This document shows positions 53,222 to 61,762 of a stretch of 64,000 bases of DNA, piece after piece (position 1 is the stretch's first letter; each line of letters starts with the position of its first letter). Made by a program: the position numbers and the translations under genes. The notes beneath the pieces are model-generated. The model was not told where the DNA came from. It saw only the letters and a list, made by a program, of their open reading frames with translations, and ran no database searches. The DNA is from an uncultured Saprospiraceae bacterium (GTDB lineage Bacteria > Bacteroidota > Bacteroidia > Chitinophagales > Saprospiraceae), in the NCBI GenBank assembly GCA_937981555.1, contig CALJOK010000103.1, positions 1 through 64,000 of the forward strand. The letters run 5' to 3'.

Positions 53222-53884
53222 TTAGAAGACTATTTCTGTTGGCTTCCTAATCAAAAAATAAGAAGCATCTTTGGAAGGGCGAAGAATAAGAGCCTCTTCT
53301 CCTTTATTAATTTGGACCACATCGTCTTTGTCCACTTTGACATAAATGAGTAGTGACCTGTTTTTATGAATAACCTCAGCTTGTCCTTTCTTTGTTTGAT
53401 TGGCCGTTACGGTCAGTTTACAAAGCATTCCAACAAAGTCAACATCTTCTTCCGGCGTATTGAGTTGTTGAAAAACAGGTATCAAAGGAGTTGTAATTAC
53501 CTTTGTTAAAAGAAGGCTGATAAATAAATTGGGGATCATTAACATGAGTGCAAAAATCAAATTGCCTCCTCCCCAATAATGGTTCATTAATATATTGATC
53601 ATCCAAGCAAACAAGATGGCAAAAGAAAGAATTACCATAGTGGGTAATTTTCCGAAATTGAAAAAATGAAGTGCCCCTGCCAGCCAGCCACTCGTCCCTT
53701 CCGCACCATCTACATCTGCATCCAAGTCTACATCAAGGTCAGCATCCACATCTAGATCAATATCAAAGGCATTCATATCCAAGCCTCCTGCAATGACGGA
53801 TAGCCAATAGAGAAGTACGAGGACCAACAGCAATGTGTAGATAATGTTTTCCGCAGAAAGTGCAGCTTGAAATAATTCAGTCAT
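53222..53884 (-). CDS. YqiJ-like OB-fold membrane protein
   Basis: A 220-residue protein resembling YqiJ: three predicted transmembrane helices (ENIIYTLLLVLVLLYWLSVI; LPTMVILSFAILFAWMINIL; NLIFALMLMIPNLFISLLL), then a soluble C-terminal region (about 145-220) fitting an OB fold of the NfeD-related type. An acidic loop of residues ~35-62 (DLDVDADLDVDLDADVDGAE) lies between the first two helices and could bind divalent cations. YqiJ/NfeD proteins are the usual partners of flotillins. It is the first gene of the trio, 139 bp upstream of the flotillin gene. Confidence 0.85.
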   Translation of the reverse strand: MTELFQAALSAENIIYTLLLVLVLLYWLSVIAGGLDMNAFDIDLDVDADLDVDLDADVDGAEGTSGWLAGALHFFNFGKLPTMVILSFAILFAWMINILMNHYWGGGNLIFALMLMIPNLFISLLLTKVITTPLIPVFQQLNTPEEDVDFVGMLCKLTVTANQTKKGQAEVIHKNRSLLIYVKVDKDDVVQINKGEEALILRPSKDASYFLIRKPTEIVF

Positions 53885-54159
53885 ATTTTGTTCGATTAGC
53901 TGTACGATAGTTTTAGTAATGAGACCTTAAGCTATACTTAGTTTTTGAGTAGTCTGATGTCTAAAAAGATCGTTTTAATTAAATTTCTTGTCTTGTTTTA
54001 ATCTTAGCTCTAATATGTTAATTTTTTCTTAATAAAGTCATATAATATCGGCAAATGGTGAAAGAAATCAGATAAAACAATATTAAGGATCGGAGTGGAG
54101 ATATTTTAAATTCTAGGATTATGAAAAGTAAGGATATAAGTAAATCTGTTTTTTTTATC

Positions 54160-54205
54160 ATAAAAGTAAAGTCACCTAAGTATACTTAGATGACTTTACT
54201 TTTAT
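54160..54205. repeat. 46-bp near-perfect palindrome with iteron-like core
   Basis: Arms of about 22 bp with one mismatch are centred on GTATAC (54180-54185). Each arm contains AAAGTCACCTAAG or its one-base variant AAAGTCATCTAAG; AAAGTCACCTAA also occurs in the iteron at 37354. It lies in a 413-bp gap between the YqiJ-like gene and the decayed regulator gene, and could alternatively be a terminator for the latter. Confidence 0.65.
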
Positions 54206-54297
54206 GTAGAAATTTATGTTTAGTTGTCGGTCAACTTTTTTTAGGATATTATAAAGCCTTCTATTAAAAGCTTAATCGAGAGAATTAAAAAAATACT

Positions 54298-55034
54298 CTA
54301 ATATTCACTTGGATACTTTCCAAATCGTTTTTTGAAATTCCGAGCAAAGTACTTTTCATCTTTAAAACCTACTTTGTAAGCAATCGTTTTAATATTAGCA
54401 AATTTATTAGATTCCAAATATTATCGAGCTTGTTCAAATCGAACCTGATTGATGTAGTTGTTTGGAGTCAGTCCTGTTAATGTTTTTATTTTTCGATAAA
54501 CCAATGATCGACTCATAGCCAACTCTTTTGCCAATTTATCGACAGTATAACTACTGTTTGATATATTTTCACGAACGACGTTTTCGAGATCTGTCAACCA
54601 TTCCATGTCTTCCAAAGTCATTTTTGCTCCGCCTTCTATGAGCAATTGTTTTTTTCCAACAGAGGGAACGGCGTTTAAAGCTTCTTCTGCCAATTGAAAT
54701 GCCTTCTTTTCATCTGCATAATTTATTAAATTATCAATTCTAGCTATTAACTCTTCTTCCACAAATGGTTTGGTTAAATAATCATCAATTCCGATTCGCA
54801 ATCCTTTTAATTTATATTTAATATCATTTAATGCAGTCAACATAATAAAAGGAATAGCTGCAAAATTCTCATCTTTTTTGACTGCCTCTAAAAAATTGTA
54901 CCCGTCCATAACAGGCATCATGATATCTGAAATAATCAAATGAATATGGCTCGATTGCGCCTCCAATATTTTTATTCCTTCAACACCATTGTTTGCAATA
55001 ATAATATTATAAAAAGATTTTAATCTAAAGAATT
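54298..55034 (-). pseudogene. Decayed response regulator/AraC gene (hybrid two-component remnant)
   Basis: An uninterrupted frame from about 55034 to 54421 gives a receiver domain lacking its first strand (FYNIIIANNGVEGIKILE, then LIISDIMMPVMDGYNF with the phospho-accepting Asp, and DDYLTKPFVEEEL), and the first helices of an AraC domain (YTVDKLAKELAMSRSLVYRK). A TAA stop at 54421-54423 then interrupts the AraC domain. Beyond it the same frame continues YLESNKFANIKTIAYKVGFK and DEKYFARNFKKRFGKYPSEY to a stop at 54298-54300, completing a normal AraC domain. The residue at the stop is typically Gln (RFEQARQYL), one CAA-to-TAA change. The 5' end stops at a small palindrome; no kinase part remains. 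The annotated-looking frame 54421-54966 (TTG start) is part of this. Confidence 0.85.
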
Positions 55035-55053
55035 CCCCGATGCTTGCATCGGG
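55035..55053. repeat. Small palindrome at the 5' break of the pseudogene
   Basis: CCCCGATGC TT GCATCGGG forms an 8-bp stem exactly where recognisable receiver sequence ends. Possibly a REP-like element marking the deletion end. Confidence 0.5.
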
Positions 55054-55117
55054 TGCAGAGGAGTTAAGTAAAAAATAACTGAATTTTTAAAATAATAATA
55101 ATATGAAATCTATTTGC

Positions 55118-55299
55118 TTTTGTACCCCCGCTGTCCGATACAGCAGACTGACAATTAAAGAGCTGTGTTGCTCGTGTTGACTTTAAAGTCAACATACGGC
55201 AGAAGCGGACTTAGTCCGACAGTCTACAAGTCGATGGGGACAAAATACAGTAACAAAGACAACAAATGCACTTACGTCGCAAGATGTAAGTGCATTGTT
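55118..55299 (+). other. Multibranched structured non-coding block
   Basis: An outer stem pairs TTTTGT and CCCC (55118-55123, 55125-55128) with GGGG and ACAAAA (55236-55239, 55240-55245). Inside are hairpin GCTGT/ACAGC (55130-55144), inner stem AGACTG/CAGTCT (55145-55150, 55220-55225), and three more hairpins: GAGC/GCTC (55160-55173), the perfect palindrome at 55175-55194, and CGGAC/GTCCG (55206-55218). A separate 11-bp hairpin follows (55265-55275 with 55286-55296). No reading frame with coding character spans it. It could be a structured RNA or a mobile palindromic repeat; strand is arbitrary. Confidence 0.5.
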
Positions 55300-55703
55300 A
55301 TTATATGTCAATTAAAAGAAAAAAACTTAGGAAGCGAGTTGCTGAATTGCTTGTGGCTTTTTTTTTTTCCAAAAAACCAATTTCGCATAATAGCCAGAGA
55401 GCGAAAAAAATTAGATATTCCCCTTTCTACTCTATATTTCTACTTATTTTTATTCTACCTTTTACACACTCAAAACCAAAAAGCGAAATTATGAACATCT
55501 ACACTTTTGATGAAAACAACACATCCAATTCTGAATTCAACAAAGATGAACCTAGAAAATAATTTGGTTCTTTTCTCCGCTGTACGACACAATTAGCATT
55601 GACAGATAAAAGAAAAATCAAGTTCAATTATTCCTAATTCTATTGTGATTGCAGAGCAAGGAAAATATTTAATAACAAAATCTCCAACCATTTTGAATTA
55701 ATA
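55300..55703. other. Intergenic region before PP2C gene, no secure gene
   Basis: Short open frames exist, such as one starting at 55491 (MNIYTFDENNTSNSEFNKDE, ending at 55562), and a 31-codon frame without a start just before the phosphatase that contains SIVIAEQGKYLITKSP. Neither is recognised. They may be fragments of a lost gene upstream of the phosphatase. Confidence 0.3.
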
Positions 55704-56339
55704 ATGAAGCACATCGTTAAAAGCATTCCCAATAAAGGAAAAAGGAAAAATGGAGATAACTATAACTTCTTTGAAGATGATTCTGTAACCATAGCAATAG
55801 TAGCTGACGGAGTAGGTGGAAACGCTTGCGATTGGAAAGCATCAGAACAGGCATGCCAGGACCTTATTCATTATTTCCAAAACGAATACCGTGACTTAGG
55901 GATCAAAGAAGGAATTGCCCATAGCTTGATGAAAACATATGCAAGAATTTATTGGACGAAAGGAGAATGTGAAGGAATGCTGACCACCTTAGTTGCTGTA
56001 ATAATAGATAAGGAAACTGAGGAGTATTTCTATTTTGGAATTGGAGATAGTCTTATTTTAAAATTTGAAAATGATACGATTGAAGAGTTGACTCCTGAAT
56101 GTGCTTTTAGAATTAGACCTGATTTACTTCCGAGTAGAGTTAAGAGTGGGGGGAAGTTAAAGGGAGATACTTCCTTCGCATTAATGTCTGATGGCATTTC
56201 TACTAATAGAAAAAGATACCAAGAAGAATTAGAGTTAGTTATAAAATCAGAAAATTGGGAAAATAAATTTGATGAAATTATGCAGTTAAATCAACTAACT
56301 CAATTTGATGACATGACCTTAATGTTATTGAAAAATTAA
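55704..56339 (+). CDS. PP2C-family Ser/Thr phosphatase
   Basis: A 211-residue protein phosphatase of the PPM/PP2C fold. Metal-binding and catalytic blocks are KGKRKNGDNYNFFEDD (the RxxNeD-type start), VADGVGGNACDWKASEQA, YFYFGIGDSLILKF, FALMSDGIS and FDDMTLMLLK at the very end. It is a single-domain enzyme without membrane segment, so cytoplasmic. It would dephosphorylate Ser/Thr on partner proteins; no kinase gene lies beside it here. The sensor kinase gene begins 68 bp downstream on the same strand, which suggests cotranscription or at least functional linkage. Confidence 0.85.
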   Translation: MKHIVKSIPNKGKRKNGDNYNFFEDDSVTIAIVADGVGGNACDWKASEQACQDLIHYFQNEYRDLGIKEGIAHSLMKTYARIYWTKGECEGMLTTLVAVIIDKETEEYFYFGIGDSLILKFENDTIEELTPECAFRIRPDLLPSRVKSGGKLKGDTSFALMSDGISTNRKRYQEELELVIKSENWENKFDEIMQLNQLTQFDDMTLMLLKN

Positions 56340-56406
56340 AAGTAATTGATTATTATTGACCTCTAATATTCCATTATTGAGATAATTAAAAAACTACTTT
56401 TGTTAT

Positions 56407-59400
56407 ATGTCCCTTTCCCATAAGTTACTATTATTTTGTTCTATTCTAACACTACAACTTTCTGCACAAGTTTGTGGGAAAGTTACCTATGGGCAAAATG
56501 ATGGAATCTCTTTACCTTACTATAATACATTCCTTGATTCAAAAGGAGGAATTTGGGTTGATTCAAGAGGAGGAGGAGTTAATTACTTTGATGGGAAAGC
56601 TTGGCAAAATTTTACCGTTGAGGATGGTCTTTTATTTAGTTGGAGCTACGGATTCCGTGAAGATAAGGAGGGAGGTATATGGATACATCATCCATATTCA
56701 AAAGGAACAACTAGGTATTTGGATGGTGCTTTTCAACAGTATGTTAATTTAACTTCTAAGCAGGATACTCTTTTGGAAGGACAGAAACAATTTCCTCCTA
56801 TTTATAAGGAAGATCCTCATATGTTTATTGATCCAGAAACACGGAATTTGAAAGCATGGAGAATAGATACTACCCAACAATTATGGATACATGAGTTTGA
56901 TTATAAGACTCAATCATTTGATTTAGAAGGAGAACCATTTTTGAGTGAACAACTGCTGAATCAGTATGGTCAGATGATTAAAAATCCTTTAATTGACTCA
57001 GGGTTAACTCGTTGGGAAGAAGATTTGTGTATGTACTTGGCTCACAGTAACAAAATGGAGACTGTTCTTATTTTTAAGAATGGAGCGACTAAGAAAATGC
57101 CAATTGGTAGTGGATATCATGATGATGCCTTTCGTTTAAAGATCAAAAATACAAAAGGATATACCTATTATAAGGAAGAAAAGGGAAAATTATTAATTAG
57201 TAGTTTTGAAGAGGAAAATTGGAAAGAAGTGGAACCACCTAAATTAACTAGGTATGGAAATAATTTAGAAAAGGTTCCTATGAAGTTTCGCTCCTTTCAT
57301 TTTGGTCAAAATGAGAAGCCCTCAAAAGGATTATTTTGTACGCTATGGCAAATTGATGATTCTAATTTTCCCAACCTATTCGTCTTAGCAGAGCATCATC
57401 CATCTTCTAATGAAGTTATCCAAACCACCATCTTTAATGAAGTCCCAAGTCAAATAGATAGAAGAACACAATTTTCTAAAGATAAAGCAGGAACATATTG
57501 GTACACGAATGGACATGAGGTCGTTAGACTTTTCCCCGACCAATTATTGTTATCTGTCAATGATCAAGGATTACCTTCCAATACCTGGGGTATTACTGGA
57601 GGGTACGGTGACCGTATATGGTTATCCTCTTGGCACCATTCCGCATCATCTGAGATAGGCATTCATTCATTTGATGGTTTCAATTTAAATTTACCGCCCG
57701 ATAATCTTCTTCCTTTTTGTCGATTCAATGATTCAGGAGTCAGAGATAAACAAGGTTTTAATTACTTTCCTAACGGAGCAGCTAGAATATCGCAAATGTC
57801 TGATTTTGGCATCTTGAAGTTTAATCATGCAGGAGAATATGAAATTTTATGTCCGAACATGCAAGGATTTTTTCTGGATTGGGATCGACAGGGTAGTCTA
57901 TTATATGGAACTATGAATAATGGATTATGGATATTACCAAAAGGGGAAAAAGGAATCGAGCATGCTGATTGGAAAAAAATTGACGCTTCAAAAGGATTGA
58001 AACTTAAAAATGTCCTGACAGCTTTAGAAGATCATAAGGGGCGTTATTGGATGGGACGAGGTAGTCAAGGTTTATCTGTTTATTTACCTGATAGGGATAC
58101 GATTTATAATTGGGTGAAAGAACAGCATCCTGAAAATCTAGGTGTTCAGAGTATGGCTGAAGACCAGCAAGGTAATTTATGGTTTGGGACAGATAAAGGA
58201 TTGTGCTTTTTTGAAAATAGCACAACGATAACACCTGATATTAAAATTAATGAGTTAGCGTTGGTGGCTTCGGATTATTTAGGGGAATCTATGATTCAGG
58301 TTTGTAAACTCTACGATGAGCATACCCTAATTATTGGGAACAAAAAAGGATATTTTTTATTAGACCTCGACGCTTGGTACGCCACCCCAAGGCAATTATT
58401 AATTCATTCCTACAATTCCAAGAATGGAAATAATGCTGGTCATATAAATCAGAATGGGGTTTGGATAGATCATAATAAAGATATCTGGCTAACAGGAAAT
58501 AAAGGTGTGGTCAGATTTAATCCAACGCTCTTAACAAAGGATAAAGCCATACCTACTATAATTATCGATAGCCTTGAAGTTGGCGAAAAGAGATTCTTCG
58601 CATTTGATACTAAGATTAAACTTGAATCGACAGAACGAACGCTGAGGATAAACTTCAGTCATGCGCCCAATCCATTGTATTATGATAACATCCATTTTAG
58701 GTATAGACTATCAGGTGATTCAGATTGGTCTAAGTTAACGAATCAGACTTTTATCGAATATTTAAATCTCTCCGCAGGTGATTATACATTTGAAGTAATC
58801 GCAGAAAAGAACGGATTGCGTTCAGCTCCTAAGAAACTTAAGTTCCTAATACCTAAGGTTTTATGGCGAAATCCGTTGTTTTGGACAACTATTTTTGCAT
58901 TCTTACTAGCAGTCGCTTTATATTATCTGAAAAAGGAAAAAGAAATATATGAACGGGAACTGCAGATCGAAAAAAATAAAGTCCAAATGGCCAATTTAAA
59001 AAAGGAAAAGCTACAGGTACAAGCGATTGTAAATCAGCTAAATCCTCATTTTATTAATAATGCCTTGCAATGGTTGCAGGTTCGGCTTGATGATAATGAT
59101 GACAAAGAAGCAGTCAGCGTAGTAGCTAAACTTTCAGAAAACATTAGCAGCGTGTTTAAGAACAGTCGAGCCGAAAAAGCATATCATAGTTTACCCAATG
59201 AAATGCTTTTAGTCAAGAATTATTTATTTATACAGAAACGTAGATTTAAAAATGATCTCCAATATGACATTTCCGACTTTGAGCATTTCGAAAAATATGA
59301 AGATATTAATATTCCATTGTTAATGATTCAGATACATGTAGAAAATGCAGTAGAGCATGGCATTCGAAATAAAAAAGGAGGAGGCAAAATAAAACTAACC

Positions 59401-59658
59401 ATTGAAGAAGAGACGAACATGGTTTTGGTAAAAATCGAAGATACTGGAGTAGGACGAAAGGCTGCACATAAAATAGGCTCGAAGGGAACACAAAATGGAA
59501 CTAAGATGCTAAAAGAATTAGAAACAATTTATAACAAACAAAATGAGCTCGCTATTAGTCAGGTATTTGAAGATGACATTTTCTCAGATGAAATGGGGAA
59601 CAGATATGGTACCAGAATGATCATTCGTTTACCCAAAACATATAACTATAACTTATGA
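56407..59658 (+). CDS. Two-component-regulator-propeller sensor kinase, LytS-type
   Basis: A 1083-residue sensor. Signal peptide (LLLFCSILTLQLSAQ); about residues 25-720 are beta-propeller repeats of the reg-prop type (GGIWVDSRGGGVNYFDGKAW, GRYWMGRGSQGLSVYLPDRD, GNLWFGTDKGLCFFEN); a Y_Y_Y domain (about 725-815: LRINFSHAPNPLYYDNIHFR) precedes one transmembrane helix (about 822-842). The cytoplasmic part has the LytS/His_kinase motif NQLNPHFINNALQWLQVRLD at about residue 876 and an ATP-binding region ending DTGVGRKAAHK. The gene overlaps the downstream regulator by 4 bp (ATGA). A TACTTTTG box sits only 5 bp before the ATG. The propeller probably binds a periplasmic ligand. Confidence 0.92.
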   Translation: MSLSHKLLLFCSILTLQLSAQVCGKVTYGQNDGISLPYYNTFLDSKGGIWVDSRGGGVNYFDGKAWQNFTVEDGLLFSWSYGFREDKEGGIWIHHPYSKGTTRYLDGAFQQYVNLTSKQDTLLEGQKQFPPIYKEDPHMFIDPETRNLKAWRIDTTQQLWIHEFDYKTQSFDLEGEPFLSEQLLNQYGQMIKNPLIDSGLTRWEEDLCMYLAHSNKMETVLIFKNGATKKMPIGSGYHDDAFRLKIKNTKGYTYYKEEKGKLLISSFEEENWKEVEPPKLTRYGNNLEKVPMKFRSFHFGQNEKPSKGLFCTLWQIDDSNFPNLFVLAEHHPSSNEVIQTTIFNEVPSQIDRRTQFSKDKAGTYWYTNGHEVVRLFPDQLLLSVNDQGLPSNTWGITGGYGDRIWLSSWHHSASSEIGIHSFDGFNLNLPPDNLLPFCRFNDSGVRDKQGFNYFPNGAARISQMSDFGILKFNHAGEYEILCPNMQGFFLDWDRQGSLLYGTMNNGLWILPKGEKGIEHADWKKIDASKGLKLKNVLTALEDHKGRYWMGRGSQGLSVYLPDRDTIYNWVKEQHPENLGVQSMAEDQQGNLWFGTDKGLCFFENSTTITPDIKINELALVASDYLGESMIQVCKLYDEHTLIIGNKKGYFLLDLDAWYATPRQLLIHSYNSKNGNNAGHINQNGVWIDHNKDIWLTGNKGVVRFNPTLLTKDKAIPTIIIDSLEVGEKRFFAFDTKIKLESTERTLRINFSHAPNPLYYDNIHFRYRLSGDSDWSKLTNQTFIEYLNLSAGDYTFEVIAEKNGLRSAPKKLKFLIPKVLWRNPLFWTTIFAFLLAVALYYLKKEKEIYERELQIEKNKVQMANLKKEKLQVQAIVNQLNPHFINNALQWLQVRLDDNDDKEAVSVVAKLSENISSVFKNSRAEKAYHSLPNEMLLVKNYLFIQKRRFKNDLQYDISDFEHFEKYEDINIPLLMIQIHVENAVEHGIRNKKGGGKIKLTIEEETNMVLVKIEDTGVGRKAAHKIGSKGTQNGTKMLKELETIYNKQNELAISQVFEDDIFSDEMGNRYGTRMIIRLPKTYNYNL

Positions 59659-61034
59659 ATACCTCTAAATTACGATGTGTTGTATTAGAAGATGAAGATG
59701 ATATTCGTTTCTGGCTAGTAAAAAAACTGGGAGAATTTTCAGAATTAGACATTATAGGGGAAGCAACTAATCTTGATGATGCCTACCGACTAATTGCGAC
59801 AACCAAACCAGATGTAGCCTTCATGGACGTTCAATTGATCGGAGGAGATGCATTTACCCTATTATCTAGGCTTCAGAATAATGGACTTCCGATTCCATAT
59901 ATCGTAATGGCTACAGGCTATCCAGAATATGTATTGACTGCCCTTAATGATTATCGACGTTATATCGTTCAATACTTGACCAAGCCTTTTATTGAAAACT
60001 GGGAAGTTAAATTCCGAAAAGCCATTGATGCATTGATGGCAGCGAAGATGAAAGATTTATTGGAACTAGATAAGGAATTAAGAAAAATAAATACGTCTTC
60101 AATTGAACCAAGTCATACTTTTCTGCAGAGTAAAGGAAGTCTCTTTCGGCTTGACTATGAGAGTATAGTTTATTTAGAAGCAGCAGGAGGGGGAGAATCT
60201 ATTATTGTATTAGATAATTCTCATCATCAAGTTGATTTGACGCTAAATAGATTCATGCAACTGTTACCTGATAATTTTTATAGAATTAGTAAATCTAATA
60301 TTGTTAATACAAAGCGGGTGTTTTCGATTAGTCGAGGTGACAGAACGGTAACTATATTAAGAGAACCTAAAAATAAAGAATTAGGGATAAGTGATAATTA
60401 TTATAATGCCTTTCTCAAGCAATTACCTATGGCGAAAAATAAACTGTCTGGTAAGTCAAGTAATCATAAAGTAAAGCAGAGTTTAGGAGAAACAAAAAAA
60501 AGCACGGCGAAGGAATATGAAAAAGTAACGGTGTTATATATTAACATCTCGGGTTTTTCAAAAGACAATTCAACTCAAGAAATGGACGATTGCTTTAATA
60601 GTTTTGACCAAATAATTACTGATTATGATCTTGAAAAAATTGACTATGTAGATAGTTCTTACGTATGTGTAAGTGGATTAACAAAGCCAAAAAAGGATTA
60701 TACAAAAAAAGTTATTCAAGCTGCTTTAGAAATCAAACAATTGATGATTGATCGAGAAGCAGCATCAACTAATCAGTCCCCTTTGGGTATTCGTATCGGA
60801 GTTCATACTGGAGCTGTATTAATAAAGGTAGAAGGCAATCAAAAAAAATCTTATGAAGTCCGAGGAGCTGCTATAGATACGGCAAAAGAAATTGGAAAGC
60901 ATGGAGAAATAGGAGACGTGAATATTTCAACCACAAGCTGGAAGCTGATTAGGAAAGAATTTAATTGTCGTTTCTCTGGAAGCGTAAAGACAAAAAATAA
61001 AGAGGAGATAGAAATATATGCAGTAAGTAGTTAA
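59655..61034 (+). CDS. LytTR response regulator fused to degenerate class III cyclase domain
   Basis: A 459-residue regulator with three parts: a receiver (1-120) with phospho-acceptor Asp58 in VAFMDVQL and Lys in YLTKPF; a LytTR DNA-binding domain (about 155-255: FLQSKGSLFRLDYESIVYLE, FYRISKSNIVNTKRVFSISR); and a C-terminal class III nucleotidyl-cyclase-like domain (about 288-459). The latter has VLYINISGFS where cyclases have the metal-binding Asp (here Asn), and LEKIDYVDSSYVCVSGL, RIGVHTGAVL and YEVRGAAIDTAKEI in the other conserved positions. The second metal Asp, the purine-recognising Lys and the transition-state Asn and Arg all appear replaced. The domain is probably a non-catalytic sensor or dimerisation module. 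It pairs with the kinase that overlaps its start. Confidence 0.85.
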   Translation: MNTSKLRCVVLEDEDDIRFWLVKKLGEFSELDIIGEATNLDDAYRLIATTKPDVAFMDVQLIGGDAFTLLSRLQNNGLPIPYIVMATGYPEYVLTALNDYRRYIVQYLTKPFIENWEVKFRKAIDALMAAKMKDLLELDKELRKINTSSIEPSHTFLQSKGSLFRLDYESIVYLEAAGGGESIIVLDNSHHQVDLTLNRFMQLLPDNFYRISKSNIVNTKRVFSISRGDRTVTILREPKNKELGISDNYYNAFLKQLPMAKNKLSGKSSNHKVKQSLGETKKSTAKEYEKVTVLYINISGFSKDNSTQEMDDCFNSFDQIITDYDLEKIDYVDSSYVCVSGLTKPKKDYTKKVIQAALEIKQLMIDREAASTNQSPLGIRIGVHTGAVLIKVEGNQKKSYEVRGAAIDTAKEIGKHGEIGDVNISTTSWKLIRKEFNCRFSGSVKTKNKEEIEIYAVSS

Positions 61035-61058
61035 AGATAAATTACACTAATCAGTTTT

Positions 61059-61106
61059 ACATAAAAACCCACTTTTAGCACATAGGCTGAAAGTGGGTTT
61101 TTATGT
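61059..61106 (+). terminator. Strong hairpin terminator
   Basis: A 17-bp stem (ACATAAAAACCCACTTT from 61059 with its complement at 61090-61106), loop of 14 nt, with a T run in the descending arm. It ends the PP2C-kinase-regulator transcript. Confidence 0.78.
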
Positions 61107-61230
61107 TGATTTATTTCATGGCTAAAAACAGGGTTTTGGTGGTTGAAAAATGCAAGGTTGTGACAGGGTTTAAATTAGAAAAGACTAATGTTGGATATTT
61201 GACATATAAAACAAATAAATAATTAAAACA

Positions 61231-61698
61231 ATGAAAAAACGAATTTCAAATTACACATTTCTCTTAATTCTTATTTTTGGTTTCAATCTATCATCTCTAA
61301 ATGCTCAAGAAGGCTTGACTGAAAAAGGAACAATTTTTTTAAAAGCTTCCTCGGACCTAAACATATCATTCTCCAAAGGGCTTCCATTAGATTTATCAGT
61401 AGGAGGAGGATATTTTTTCTTTGATAATATAGCAATCGGTGCGGACATAAACCTTTCTAAATTTAGTGATGATTTTGCGACTACGCTAAGAGCTTTTGGA
61501 AGGTACTATTTAAAAGATAAATACTTTGGTGGCCTTGGAGTACAATCATATAGTTTTGATGGAGAAACTAATCTTTTATTTGATCTAGAAGTTGGGTATA
61601 TGCATCCATTAACAGATAATATTATTATTGAACCAACATTGAATTTGGTAGATTTTGAAAATCTCAATCTTAATGTTTCATTAAGTATTTACTTCTAA
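61231..61698 (+). CDS. Small outer-membrane beta-barrel protein
   Basis: A 155-residue exported protein with a cleaved signal (LLILIFGFNLSSLNAQEG) and about eight amphipathic strands (IFLKASSDLNISFS, LDLSVGGGYFFFDNIAIGAD, LRAFGRYYLKDKYFGGLGVQ, LLFDLEVGYMHPL, LNLNVSLSIYF) ending in a terminal Phe, typical of small outer-membrane barrels. It is 124 bp past the regulator terminator and 64 bp before the next gene. Its function is unknown; it may be a target of the LytTR regulator next to it, which is speculation. Confidence 0.8.
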   Translation: MKKRISNYTFLLILIFGFNLSSLNAQEGLTEKGTIFLKASSDLNISFSKGLPLDLSVGGGYFFFDNIAIGADINLSKFSDDFATTLRAFGRYYLKDKYFGGLGVQSYSFDGETNLLFDLEVGYMHPLTDNIIIEPTLNLVDFENLNLNVSLSIYF

Positions 61699-61762
61699 TC
61701 TCATTTATCTATTATCCCTAAAAGGCTCAACGCTCTCTCTTTTAATTTCCAAACAAATAAAC

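Noticed and set aside
55165-55562. Two overlapping plus-strand reading frames of about 90-110 residues
   Set aside because: Their first parts run through the structured hairpin block and poly-T stretches, and the frames disagree; no domain or signal is convincing.
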